Assembly (NCBI RefSeq): GCF_024763615.1
Contig: NC_077223.1
Span: 88,846,627-88,910,626 of the forward strand
Direction of reading: 5' to 3'
DNA: 64,000 bases
Origin: Phlebotomus papatasi
Taxonomy: Eukaryota > Arthropoda > Insecta > Diptera > Psychodidae
Both the position numbers and the translations under genes were made by a program. This document shows, in pieces, positions 11,580-23,562 of this stretch. Each line of letters begins with the position of its first letter. Positions within the stretch are counted from its first letter, which is position 1. The notes beneath the pieces are model-generated. The model was not told where the DNA came from and ran no database searches. It saw only the letters and a list, made by a program, of their open reading frames with translations.

Positions 11580-11781
11580 AGGCCCTTGACGCACTTACGA
11601 CTTAAGCCGAGAGACGGCTTAGTGGGAAATGATAGAAATGTGGTTTAGCCATTGTGTCCAATATTATTACACTAAGCCGTATTACACTATCTCGGCTAAT
11701 CCTCAGGTCTGTCAAAGCCCTTAGCTATTTATGAACGAGCTTAGTCGCTTCTAAGCTATTAGTCGTAGATGAGTCCAGCGC
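11580..11781. mobile_element. Diverged TGCCCTAGACACAC-family MITE
   Basis: GGCCCTTGACGCACTTACGA followed by CTTAAGCCGAGAGACGGCTT matches the left end of the 8953 copy. The right end (TAGTCGTAGATGAGTCCAGC) is a poor inverse. It sits between the two orientations of the minisatellite. Confidence 0.5.
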
Positions 11782-11821
11782 ACAAGTTTTCAGCTATAAA
11801 TTATTCTCTCAAGATGTTTGA

Positions 11822-12255
11822 TTTTGAGGGTATTCGGAATTTTAACCATCAGGGATTTCGATCCATTTGGGATTTTGGCTTTTCAGGATTTTAGTCCATT
11901 TCGTATTTTGGCTATTCGGGTTCTTCCCTTTTCGGGATTTGAGCTTATTCGGGAATTTGTCTCTTCTGGATTTTGGATTTTCTGGATCTTGGCTTTTCGG
12001 GATGTTAGGCTATTCGGGATTTTGGATATTCAAGATCTTGCCTTTCCGGGATTTTATTTCATTCAGGAATTTGTCTCTTCGGGATTTTGGCATTTCTGGA
12101 TCTTGACTTTTCGGAATTTCAGAGCATTCGGAAATTTATCTCTTCGGGCTTTTGGCTTTTCTGAATCTTGGCTTTTCGAGACTTTGACCCAATCGTAATT
12201 TTGGTTTTCGGAATTTCGACCTATTCCGGTACGAAAATATTATGTTTCCTCGGGA
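11822..12255 (+). repeat. Degenerate minisatellite, about 19-22 bp unit
   Basis: The unit is close to TTCGGGATTTTGGCTTTTC and repeats about twenty times with substitutions. A longer-period block starting ATTCGGGAATTTGTCTCTTC recurs near 11950, 12061 and 12128, showing higher-order structure. The repeat leaves two plus frames open (translations rich in F, I, L and R). I judge these frames to be by-products of the unit, not genes. Confidence 0.75.
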
Positions 12256-15025
12256 TTTTGGCTTTAGCAGCATATTATTTACAATAAAAATCATTATTTC
12301 CATTTTTCGTAATTTTCTTGTTATTTTGCTGAATTGACATGAAGCTTAATCTTTTAAGAACGAGTGTATTACTGACGGTGGACCATTCGTTCTCAAAGCA
12401 TTGAGAATTAAAAACGGAATATACTAGTAATGACACACGCGAAAGAAAACTATTCTCTCAGGAGGAAATCGATGAGATTTTTAAATTAAACTTGGACTAA
12501 GTCCCAATCTTAAATAAATTGAGAAATGCAAGTTTCGGAATCTTATCTTTTGATGAAAATTGACCATAATACTAAAGGTATCCTTCAATGGTCTTCTAGA
12601 CTGGAAATTTATCTATTTGTCGCAACTTTCCCAATTTTTTAAAGCAAGGGTTTTGAAAAATCATTACTAAAATAGTTAATTTCATTTAGAAAAAATAGAC
12701 ATTCAGGGTTACACGAGAGTCATAAGACCGCTTTTGCATAATTTTTTAGTTAATAATTTTGACCCCTGGGTCCTGAGTCAGGCCAACACCAGTAATTGGT
12801 TGTAACGCCGGATAAGTAATTTTGACTCCGAAGTTTTTATTTGTAAATATACTTCTTTTTATTTTATTTTATTTCTTTCTTTCTATTTTATTTGTAAATA
12901 TAATGTGCTTCACTAAAAGAATAAATAAAACAGGAAATGTATAGGAGTTTAAACTTCTAAAATGTGAGTTTGTGCAATTAAAATTCAGAAATAAATAATG
13001 ACTAAATCACAGGTACTACAAGAGGGTCAGGATTTATCCGGTTTTCACTCTCTCTTTCTCTTCGTCCCCTGACCAGAAAGCCAACATCAATTTCATTGAC
13101 TCGGAGTTGTTTGCTGCCCAGTGCGTCTGTCTCCAAAATAAGAGAGAAGTTGTGTTATGTGGAAAATGTTCTTGAGAAGTGTGTCTCTCTAGCGGGCAAC
13201 AAATAGCATAAGAATAAATCAATGACATCGAGACTTGATCACTGCAAGGTTCTCACTTTATTGCCTCCAATACAGTGGTGGTCGCATATGTGAACAACTG
13301 CACCTCTAAGCGAATTTTAATGATTTAACAACGTAAATTATCTCGTCTATATTTAGGTGAATAATTTTCGCATATATGCGATGATCAGAGAGATTGTCAC
13401 CTCGCTTTGAATTTCATTTGCAGGCCTCTCAAATCCTCATAATACCCATCTTATTCACTTAGTCATCAATTCATCTGGTGAAGTACGTGCAAATGATCTA
13501 TTGAGTGTCAATATGACACGCTTTGAATCATCACCAGCAATTCTTCATCAATTGTTCCAACAAACCACTCTCTGAAGGAGATCCTGGCGCAATATTTAGG
13601 TTAATTGGTGCGCGTTTAGTGAGTACAATGCTAAAGTAAAGAAACTAATTTTGCGTTGTCCTAAGTTCTTGGGGCTAAGCAAATAATTTATTGCCCCTCA
13701 AAATACCAGAAAATGCAAATAACACATAGTTATTGTGCCATGTGGCCAAGTGTTTTGTTACATTTGGTACACGAAAAGTAAACTTTTCTATAGAAAACAA
13801 GATGATTCTAGTTTAATCTATTCAATTTTAGTATCTAGAGCAAATTTTAGAACAAATATTTAAGAAGTATGGTAAAATATAGGGTAATAAGTATAAATTT
13901 ATGCTAACCTCTAATAATTTCCAATCGTACCATACTGAGTAATTAAGGAAATATATTTTATTAAATATAAATATTAGTTGATTCTTGAAATATTAATAAA
14001 GGTTAATAAATGACAACCCTATAAAAATGTTTTAATATTCTATTTTAAATAAAGATCAATAATTTAAAATTATGACAATTGATCGCCGTTTGCACAGTTT
14101 TAAAAAAATAAATTACAAAAAACGCTTGATTAGTAACTCAGCATTCAGTACAGGTACCAAAAACCAACTTGATGGAATTTTAGTGAAAGAATTAAAGAGC
14201 AAGATGATCTAAAGAATAATTTATTTAGAATAATGTATTAATATAATCCTAATTTTCTGTATAGTATTTGTGATTTATGGCAGATCAAGTCGAAATGTTG
14301 AATTATCATTTAGGTATTACATTTATTATTACTGTATTTTTAGTATCAATCATTTCAATATTTTTCTCTTCAACATCACTTTTGTTTTAAAAATTTTTTA
14401 AATACGAGAGATAAATTCCTATATTTTCAAAAAGATTGAAAGAGAATTAAAATTATTTATTTGTATTTGTCTTTGTTAAATGTACAAACGATCAGTACAT
14501 CACGGAATTTCAAAGGAAAAGTTTAGAAAAACTTCTTTTGGTATAGGTTACTAAGAACTTTATAATTTTCTTTCTAAATAATTTTGATCATATTTATCTT
14601 ATATTTTTAGTTTTCGTTAATTCATTAGAATTAAAGTTATTATAATTAAATTTCCAGACTTATTCATTTTTTAAAGATTATGGAAGGTATATTAAAATTA
14701 GATACATTTTCGGCACTTCCTTATAGAATTTCCTGGACTCTTAGTTCAAAATTCACTCTTTTTAGTACTTCAAATAGTTTATCTAATATATTCATAGAAT
14801 TCAGGTATTTTTCCCCGGAAATAAGAAAATCTACGAATGGGCTTCAGACTTAATGTTTAGCCCAGTTTCAAAAGGTCTCTATCCTAACTTACATGCACGC
14901 ACATTTAGAGTTTTTTTTTTAAATCTAATGGATCGTTGGCTCTTAATATGTAATCTTTTGTCAAAATTTTGTAAAATATTTTGCCCAAAATAAATTAGAT
15001 AAGTTAAGCCATATGGCTAAACCTT
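12256..15025. other. Intergenic, nothing recognised
   Basis: AT-rich throughout. An open frame at 13034-13228 on the minus strand has no recognisable domain. Short T-rich simple sequence occurs near 12850-12905. Confidence 0.45.
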
Positions 15026-15404
15026 ATGCCTTGGACACGCATACGACTTAACCCTCTATCAGGTAAGACCGTCTCAAGGCGGTCATCACAAAAATCATAC
15101 AGTGGGTGTCAAAAGTTTGTTACGTCATGTATGTTCGGGAAACCAGGTGGGACAAAAGATAGAAAAAAATACTTTTTTTAAATTTTTCGTTTTTTAAATT
15201 GGTTGCCTGTAATCCGTAGACCTTATTAATGTATTTTATAAATAATAATTAATCTTATTTTAGATGAAAAATAATTGTTTGCCAAAAGTTGATTATTTTT
15301 CATGCGTTAAAAGTTTGTTACGTCAAAAGTACCTCAAAAAGATGAAATACGTGCAACTAACTTCTTTTAATCCCGTTATATTTTGAAGTTATGTCATTTG
15401 GCTT

Positions 15405-15600
15405 TGAGACTTTTGACTCAGGAGGTTGATAACTACATTGTAAGTGTCTCTGATAGTGACCCCATGATATCTGTTCCAAAAATTCAGAATCAGTTGGTTT
15501 GTTGAAAGGATTTAGCTCCCTATTGTTACAAAAATTAAGCTGAAACTGAAAAAATGGCAAGAATGGTTGAGTGACTCCTGGGATTTCATAGGTAAGCAAG
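15405..15600 (+). pseudogene. Tc1-like transposase N-terminal fragment, left arm
   Basis: The plus strand reads LTQEVDNYIVSVSDSDPM then ISVPKIQNQLV before frameshifts and stops. The pattern resembles the helix-turn-helix DNA-binding region of Tc1-family transposases (hydrophobic IV, then DP, then S...I...L). It is the mirror of the fragment at 15676-15912 and cannot encode an active enzyme. Confidence 0.55.
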
Positions 15601-15675
15601 TCCAATATGAATAAAATTCTACTTAAAACACGTTAAAAAAGTTAATTTGCAATATTTTAACCACATTAGTCTTGC

Positions 15676-15912
15676 CTACCCGTGAAATCTTAAGAGCCAG
15701 CCAAACATTCTCACGATTTTTTCCAATTTCAGCTTTATTTTTGTAACAGTAGGGACCTGTATCCCTTCGGTAACCAACTGACTCTGAATTTTTGGAACAG
15801 ATATCATGGGGTCACTATCAGAGATACTTACAATGCAGTTATCAACCTTCTGAGTCAAAACCCTGGGTCTGGCCAGTAGCGTTTTCCACATGTACTTATG
15901 TTTTATTACCAT
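15676..15912 (-). pseudogene. Tc1-like transposase N-terminal fragment, right arm
   Basis: A 78-codon minus-strand frame begins with Met and includes RPRVLTQKVDNCIVSISDSD followed by PMISVPKIQSQLVTEG. This fits the RPR...(E/D)...IV...DP...S...I...L layout of the Tc1 helix-turn-helix region (family knowledge). The DDE catalytic part is missing. It is better preserved than the left-arm copy and keeps a start codon. Confidence 0.55.
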
Positions 15913-16604
15913 AAATTTTGACGATTTTGTACATCCTGTAGGGATTTTCCCTCCAATACAGAAAATTTATGACGAAGATTCATTACGGCAGTATTTCGGG
16001 ACAATTTCTATTCTTATTTTAACTTCTTGTAACTTGCCATTTTAACCTAAATTTTAAATTAACAAAAAACATTTTATTTCTTATTATTTATCTTGTTTAT
16101 ATGCATATATTGACCATTGAAAATTTTGAAAATGTGCAAATGTACTATTTGCTTATCAAATAACATAACTTCAAAATATAACGAGATTAAAAGAAGTTAG
16201 TTGCACGCATTTCATCTTTTTGAGGAACTTTTCCAATTGACGTAGCAAACTTTTGACGCATGAAAAGTAATCAACTTTTGGCAAACAATTATTTTTCATA
16301 TGAAATAAGATTAATTATTATATATAAAATACATTAATAAGATCTACGGATTACAGACAACCAATTTGCAAAAAGAAAAATTTTAAAAAGTAATTTTTTC
16401 TATCTTTTTTCCCACCTGGTTTCCCGAACATACATGACGTAACAAACTTTTGACACCCACTGTATTTACTGTGATTACAAAGTTTTTATTAATTTAAAAT
16501 TGCTTTTGTGCATTTAGTTATAATCTTACTGACATATCTTCTGAAAGTAAATGCAAATAAACACATTAAATGTGAATTTAAATACAGTAAAAGTGTCTTT
16601 TCGA

Positions 16605-16795
16605 TATGTGCCTTGACACGTGGTAACTGTTAGAGGGTTAATTCGAGAGTCGGATTAATGTAATTGTAATTAAAATAATGATCAGATTACTTTTCTATCA
16701 ATCTTTGGCTTAGTAGAAAACTGATTGGAATTTAGTCAAATCATTATTTTGATTATAAACTACGTTAAGCCACCTCTCGGCTTAAATCATTAGAA
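16605..16795. repeat. Diverged TGCCCTAGACACAC-family MITE fragment
   Basis: TAATTGTAATTAAAATAATG with the inverse-like AATCATTATTTTGATTATAA, and a right end ACGTTAAGCCACCTCTCGGC, match the interior and right side of the 8953 copy. The left end is degraded (TGCCTTGACACG). Confidence 0.5.
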
Positions 16796-16799
16796 GTAG

Positions 16800-19422
16800 G
16801 TTTAATATCTTTTTTTTTCATTTTTCCTCTGTTAAAATTTTCATGAAAATGTCACTGCTTTTAAAGTTCCAAATTAAGTACTTATTAAATTTGTTTTTTT
16901 GCTGACTAATACTAACTTATTTTCAGCTCAGTGCCAAAATAAAATATCAGTACCGCAAAATACGAATAAGCTTTCCAAAAGCCGATTAAAAGACTTTAAG
17001 CTCACAGATTTATCTCAGATTGGAGAGAGAAATATCTCCATTTACTTTTCCTATCTGACAATTATTCAGGTTCGTGCTACAATTTGAACTAAATTCCTAA
17101 GAGTATCAATTTTCACTTCAAGATTTGTTAATTACTCCGGTAAATCAATTTAGTTACACAAATTATCGCTGATTACTGCCTTTGGGAACATGACCTCCAA
17201 CCAGTATTAATTGTTGTAGCATCATGTTAACGAATTTTCAGTTTTTCCCCATTCAAAATATTCACTTTGTGTCTGTTTTCATAACTGGGTGTTTTATCTG
17301 AACCGTTAGAAGACGTTTTTAGCATTCAAGAAAAATATCCTTGGTGATTCGCAGATGTTATTTTGTGTTTTTTTTCTGTTAGTTCGTCAAGAAAAATGGA
17401 CTTTGCTGTATGTTTTATTGTTAAACTTAAAGGGCAAAAATTGACCCCCTGAGAATAAGACGCAGATGGGGAGAAAGACCTTCAACTGGTGCTTTTCTGA
17501 AGCTTTCGGACGACGTACATATAAGCAAAAAGGCATCGACATTTGAGTCATAATGCGTGAGACAAACTGTCTCTGTGACATTGCTCCAGAAAAAAAGGTG
17601 GCAAGTGAATGTAGTATTTAATTTAAATGTATTGAAATTCGCATATACAATAAATAAAAAAGTGACAATATTAAGCAATATATTAAATATTTAATAATCC
17701 ACATTGGGATTATTTTCAAATAAGACCATCGTCGTATGTTTGAAAAATAACACAAGCGCGCAGTAAATTTTCTTGTCACATGAACAAAGTTGCGCCAATT
17801 TTCAAAGTGACTTTAATAATTATCTTTTTTTTTCAAAAAAAAAAACATTTTTTCATCTTACATGCTCCAATATGTAAATAATTTGCTCCCTCGCGCGCAA
17901 ATAATAACTTTTTTTGAGGCACAATTGAGAGTTCACCCAGAAAATGAAATAGAAAAGCAACTTTTCAAAATTATTTAAGAGCTTCTGCGGAGTTTTTTTT
18001 TACCACTGAAGCACAAATGAGTTCAGAAATATGGCCAGGAAAATGTGAAGAGTATATTGAACCAATAAATGTGTTTTCTTTTTGAAACTCATTTCGTTTA
18101 GTCAATTGCTATAAAACAAATTATTCCAAGTGCAGATCAATTTTGCCGCAATTAGAGGTCGGTCAGTGTTTGATTAATTTATTCTTCGGCACTTTTTTTT
18201 TCAAATTTATTACCATCACTAAATGGTGTTTATTTACCCCACCATGTGATCTCCCACACGATATCGAACCGCGGAAGTCAATTATGTAACAAACAATGCT
18301 AATGATTTTAGGAAAAGTCTTGTGCTATTTACTTCCGGTCGGGTGTCTGTGCATGAAAAGCACCATATAAAAACATATAGTTTTATGCAAAAGAGCATGT
18401 GTTGAAAAAATGCATCCATCAGAGGTCAATGCGGCGATTAAGTTGGATGTGGGAAAATCACAATAATAATACTAAATGCACATAAGAGATATCAAATGAG
18501 TAGAGTCAATGTCAATTGCTATTTATTTATATATTTTTTTTGTTCAGTCCATCTAAAATAACCATACAATATTAATAGATCATGTTATAGCTAATAAATT
18601 ATATACCTCATTTGTGGCAATAGATACATTTTGAGAAAATAATACGATTCAATAACGAGCACAGAAGTGGCAATTATTTTCACCATAGGCGATCTATAGG
18701 GCATTATTGTTGAGCTATAAAGATAATAATTACTCATATTTTTTTTCCAAATAAATAAAATCAACCATATTCTCACTAATAAGATAATCTTTAATAAGGC
18801 ACTTTAAGTGTTTGGACATAAATGACTTATTTAATTTAGTGTAACATACAGCTTGTAAAAGTTTATCGATACATAAAAATACTCGTGTCACGAAGTCACC
18901 GTAAAGTATTGCCTAAAGCAAATATACAAAATGTAATATTAGTTTAAATTAATGAGACCACAAGAAGTAAAAAGGAACGGAATTATTAAAACATAATGGT
19001 TTAAAATATTATCTTAAATTTTTCATAATTATTATACCAATTTTTGCAATTTCGTACAATTTAATGACAAATTCCTTATATTTATTTAATTTGCGTGTAA
19101 AAAGACACATTTTATAACAGTTAATTACTTATTATAATTTTAATTTCAAAATAAAATTATTAAATAATTAGAAGAAAACAATTTTAACAGTAGAGAAAAC
19201 GTAATTGGTTAGCCAAAAGTCAAATTAATTAATATTTTTAAATTAAAAAAGTAAGGTTTTTTTTTTTAAATCAATTTTAAGCCTTTTAGATTAGGAAGAT
19301 TTCATGAAAAAAATTCAATTTAACCCTCTTCTGCTGAGTTAAATCTAAATTGAATTTGTTTTGATGATCATGTCGTAATCTTGTGATCATCACAACAAAT
19401 AGAATGGTACATAAATACGCAG
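16800..19422. other. Intergenic, no supported gene
   Basis: AT-rich. Open frames at 17387-17678 and 18591-18776 (minus) show no domain or splice context. Confidence 0.45.
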
Positions 19423-19424
19423 TA

Positions 19425-19636
19425 GGGGGTGGGGCACCTTTGAATTTGGGGCAGCTTTGAAATTGGGAATTTTCTCCTAATTTTAAATAAAATAAAGCCT
19501 TATCGTGATATAATTTAGCCCCACAAATAGATTAACAAGCTAAATTCCATTACGATAAGGATTAATTTCATTTAAAAATAGGAGAAAAATCCCAATTTCA
19601 AAGCTGCCTCAAATTCAAAGTTGCCCCACTTCCCCC
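19425..19636. mobile_element. TA-flanked MITE, GTGGGG family, best copy
   Basis: 212 bp. The ends are GGGGGTGGGGCACCTTTGAA and inverse TTCAAAGTTGCCCCACTTCC. Inverted inner blocks are GCAGCTTTGAAATTGGGA and TCCTAATTTTAAATAAAAT. TA flanks lie at 19423-19424 and 19637-19638. The copies at 2664 and 3336 belong to the same family. Confidence 0.7.
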
Positions 19637-19799
19637 TATGCTTTCCAAATAAATAGGAAATTTTGATTCCATGAAATTTTCCTTATCAAAAAGATGCGGT
19701 AAATAGGAGCATAAAAATTTTACATTCTATCAGTAAAAATTAAATGTCAGTATAATCTAAAATGTTAGATTTTAAGAGTCAAGTCAAATTTTGTTATTA

Positions 19800-20062
19800 T
19801 GGCTCCGGCACACCTTTTAGATCAGGAAAATTTCATGAAGTCGAAATTCGAAACCCTTTCTTTCTCACATGTTTTGCATATGACTATCTCATTCTTTCGC
19901 ATACCAAATTCGATTTAGCTAAATTGAATTTGGAGTGATGTTTAAGAGAAGAAGAAGAGTGCGAGAGAATGAGATAGAAATTAGGCAAAACATGTGAGAA
20001 AGAAAGGGATCTGAAATTCGACTTAATGAAATTTTCTTGATCTAAAAGGTGTGCCCGAGCCA
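19800..20062. mobile_element. PIF/Harbinger-type MITE, TGGCTCCGGCACACC family, intact copy
   Basis: 263 bp. Inverted ends are TGGCTCCGGCACACCTTTTA and TAAAAGGTGTGCCCGAGCCA, with TTA direct repeats at 19797-19799 and 20063-20065. The arms stay complementary almost to the centre (ATTTCATGAAGTCGAAATTC; CTTTCTTTCTCACATGTTTT). It is the best preserved member of a five-copy cluster. Confidence 0.75.
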
Positions 20063-20126
20063 TTAAGAAGTATAACTCATCTGGTGTAAATTTAAATTCG
20101 GTCACTTGTAATTGAAAATTGAACGG

Positions 20127-20292
20127 TAGTGCCTCCGCCACACCTTTCAAAACAAAAAATTTGCATGAAATCAAAATTCACATCTCTTTCTTCCTCAAAG
20201 GTTTTGCTTATATATCTATACCACTCTCACTCTTCTTCTTCTTTTAAACATCACGACAAATTTAATTTAGTTCAATCTAATTTTGAGTGCTT
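20127..20292. mobile_element. Left half of a TGGCTCCGGCACACC-family MITE
   Basis: Starts GTGCCTCCGCCACACCTTTC and keeps the family interior (CTCTCACTCTTCTTCTTCTT), but ends where the next copy begins. Confidence 0.55.
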
Positions 20293-20293
20293 A

Positions 20294-20582
20294 TGGCTCT
20301 GACACACCTTTTAGATCAGGAAAATTTCATGTAGTCGGAATTAGCATCACTTTCTTTCTCAAACCTATTGCATTGGTCTATCGGGTATACCTCACCCTTT
20401 CGGACTTTAAACATCATAACAAATTAAATTTAACTTTTAACTCAACCGAATTTGGAATGTATAAAAATGAGATATGCATACGCAAAACATTTAAGAAAGA
20501 AAGGGATATGAATTATGTTTTCTTGATCTAAAATTGATTTCATGAAATTATACCGAGCTAAAAAGTGTTCCACAGGCTTTTT
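20294..20582. mobile_element. TGGCTCCGGCACACC-family MITE, diverged copy
   Basis: Begins TGGCTCTGACACACCTTTTA after TTA. The right end is degraded (AAAAAGTGTTCCACAGGC). It contains the family GAAAGAAAGGGATATGAATT block. Confidence 0.55.
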
Positions 20583-20624
20583 GAAAAATGTTCTTATTTT
20601 ACTTACCAAAATAGATTTTTTTTA

Positions 20625-20891
20625 GTCTCCGGCACATCATTTAGATCAGTAAAATTTCATGGAATCAAAATTACCGTGCCTTTCTTTTCCAAAAAAAAGT
20701 GCTTAAGTCAATCCCACTCTTTAAATAAGTAAATTTTATTCAGAAGAAGCAAATTTTATTCTGTGTGATGTTCAAATGAAGAAGAAGAGTCCGAAAAAGT
20801 AGGATAAACACACGCAAAACTTTGAAGATAAAAAGGGATATGAATTTTGACTTTATGAAATATTCCTGATCTAAAAGGTGTGCCTTAGTCA
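20625..20891. mobile_element. TGGCTCCGGCACACC-family MITE, diverged copy
   Basis: The left end is GTCTCCGGCACATCATTTAG, preceded by TTA. The right end, TCTAAAAGGTGTGCCTTAGT, is followed by CA then TAA. The interior retains the GAAGAAGAAGAGTCCG purine stretch. Confidence 0.55.
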
Positions 20892-21004
20892 TAATAAATC
20901 AAATTTTGTAAAAGTAGAAATAAAATTTGATGAGCTAAAGAGATCGATAAACAGAAGAATAAGTATTTATAAAAGTAAAATTCGTTTTGATTTGCTGATT
21001 TTAA

Positions 21005-21150
21005 TGGTGCTTGCACAACTTTTAGATCAAGAGTTCATGAAATCGAAATTCACGTAATTTTCCTTCTGAAATTGTTTCCGAAGTCCGTCCTACTCTTTCG
21101 CACTCTTCTTCTTTTGAACAACATACCAAATTGAATTTAGTTTAAGAGTA
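21005..21150. mobile_element. Left half of a TGGCTCCGGCACACC-family MITE
   Basis: Starts TGGTGCTTGCACAACTTTTA and continues through GCACTCTTCTTCTTTTGAAC. The right half is absent. Confidence 0.5.
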
Positions 21151-23560
21151 TGGTAGAATTTCAATAAGTTAAACTTAGGGAGATTTAAAAGGGGTAATAA
21201 CACCATGAGAATAGAATATTGCTTTAATAACGTACCAAAGCACAAAAACACATAATCTTTTAAAATGAAACACCCCCTAACGAATTTCAATTTGTCAATC
21301 GTCTTTTAATAAATTCAATTTATGCAATGCTTAAATTTCAGTTTTCAAATTATTCAAATTTATTGAAATGCTTCTGTAGAATAACTTACAAATCATTGAG
21401 TATTTTCATTCATTAAAAGATCCACAGATGTATCAATGGAGTCCAAATATGCAATATTAATATGCTTTCTTAATGAATTTGTTTATTGCTTCATTAAAAG
21501 TTATTGAAAAAAAAACAATCCAATAACTTCAATCTGCAGAAAAAGTATCGTTAACTTTATTTTTATAGAAAAATGCTGCTAATTTGCAGATGCACATTAA
21601 ATAATATTCATCTTTGGAGTGAAAATCACTCAGAAATATACGAAAAGTAACATATTTTCATTGCTCTAGTTATTTTTTGAAAACTTTATGGATTTACTAA
21701 AGACTATAGATTTTGATTAATATTTTAACAGGCCAATTACAATTACTACCGTTTTTTCTTCCCAGAACATGTTGCCCATTGTGAGCTTTTTCTTGAAAAC
21801 AGAAACGAAACTTTGTGAAGTGTAGGGGAAACTGGGGATTTTTTCGCAACCTCTTATATTTTTACGGATTTTCTCTCGAAAATATATAAAATTTAAATTT
21901 AAGGTAACAATACGCCATAAATTTTTCTTGGGCTTTAACTATTTAAAAACTATTAATAATGTTATATTAGCTTATTTAAATTGTTATTATTTTATGGGAA
22001 ATGTATTTATATGAATTTTAATAAAAATAGTTCAATTTCAAGCCTTCAATATAATAGTTTTCCTATAAAATTTTATATTTAAAATCTCTATTACCTCTCC
22101 TCTTCCCTAAATTGAAGAAATTGGCCTAAATCTTAATTCCTTTATTGTCTAATTCATGAGCATGAATTTGAGAGATGAGCTCAATTATAATCCGTACATT
22201 GACTTTTATCGTTGTTTTATTTCAGTATGTTTTATATATTTTCTTTCACTAATCCGAAACGCAACAGTGCTGGAAACTCATTTAGTTCGCAAATTTCTAG
22301 TGATCGAGACAGTGAAGAAAAAATTCACCAAACTGTGAAATTATGTAAAAGATATTCCTATAATCTCGTGCCATCGTCCAAAAAAATATTCGAGAGCACA
22401 TTTTTTTCCTTTCCATTTGCTTTAGATGGTATGATTTCAGTTCACATTTTCTACCAATTGCACCAGAAGAAATTACTTTCAAAGTACCTATGTGTTTAGT
22501 GCGATAGGTATTAATTAATGTGCAATGGAATATTTTATTTTAACCCTTTAGTACATCCTTAACAGGGGTTCATTAAGCCTAATAAGAAGTGAAGCTATTT
22601 TCTTGTATGTAAACATTTTTCAGATATTGCACCGCAGCATAAATAAATTTGCTCGTAGTTCTTGTATTATTTCGGCGAACATTATGAAATATGTATTTTT
22701 AGATAGCTTTTAATGCACGGTTTCGAAATATATCAGACTGATAAGTCAATTCTCTTTAGGAAAAAACTTGCCATTAGTCTGAAAAAACGCGGAAAAAGGA
22801 AATGTCGAGAGGCCCCTGTCCTTAACTTGGAGTATATTTCGAAATCCATCCCGTTGTGCGATGTACTGATGGATTTTGGATAACCTTTCCTTGTGGTTCG
22901 CTTCTGAGATAAAATCCTTTATCTTTATTATATACCTGCTTTATGGATAAAATAGAAAGTCAAAAAGACTTTTTTTTTTAAAGTAAAATAATACCATAAT
23001 ATAAAAAAGAATATTATTAATTTTATTTAAAACAAAAAATCAGAGGGAATTGAAGGATGACTTTTGATTTTCCAAAAGTGTCTTGGCTAAAAAGTTAATA
23101 TTTTAATATTTGTACAAAATGTCGTTGATTTTCGAAAAATGTAAAGAGTAGGGTGGAGTCTACATGTTATACATACTTATGTTATACATACTTATGGACA
23201 ACGGAAAAATCTTAAGTTATTCCATTTAATAGATTTCGAAAAATCGAAAAAATGTTAATTACATCATAAACTAATAATTTTATAACTTTTCGAAATCTGT
23301 TTTATGTAAGAACTAAAGATTTTCGAACTAAACTTTTCGATTTTTTGAACTAAATACTACCGTATTTCGAATTTTCATATGACAAATTCACCGAAGGTTA
23401 CGAAAACTTAGACAGAAAGAAACTATCAAATGAGTTACTCAGTGACCATAATGGAATTTAATGAATTAAACAGAAATATTATGAACCCCGTTGATTTGAT
23501 TTTCCGCACAACAAGGAGTACTAACACATTTTGACACTAGAGGCTTTTCGAAATTCGAAC
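21151..23560. other. Intergenic, no supported gene
   Basis: AT-rich. Overlapping frames at 22156-22499 lack recognisable domains. A TTAACCCTTTAG at about 22543 resembles the left end of the TTAA family but has no partner. Confidence 0.4.
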
Positions 23561-23562
23561 AA

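Larger units (their letters stand above)
15100..16462. mobile_element. Palindromic Tc1/mariner-type element
   Basis: A 1363-bp element with ends CAGTGGGTGTCAAAAGTTTG and exact inverse, flanked by TA (15098-15099, 16463-16464). The inverted arms extend about 300 bp. Inside, each arm carries a fragment of the same transposase N-terminus in opposite orientation, so the element is two head-to-head copies of a Tc1-like 5' end. The left arm lacks about 230 bp present in the right arm (15906-16140). It has no catalytic domain. Confidence 0.75.
15027..16530. repeat. Dispersed repeat interrupted by a Tc1-like element
   Basis: Sequence flanking the Tc1-like insertion (CTATCAGGTAAGACCGTCTC left; TTTACTGTGATTACAAAGTT right) matches, in reverse complement, the uninterrupted stretch 49650-49770. 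The right match extends to about 16530. The family is otherwise unidentified. Confidence 0.6.

Noticed and set aside
11818..12198. 126-codon frame rich in F, I and L
   Set aside because: Created by the minisatellite unit; the neighbouring frame is open for the same reason.
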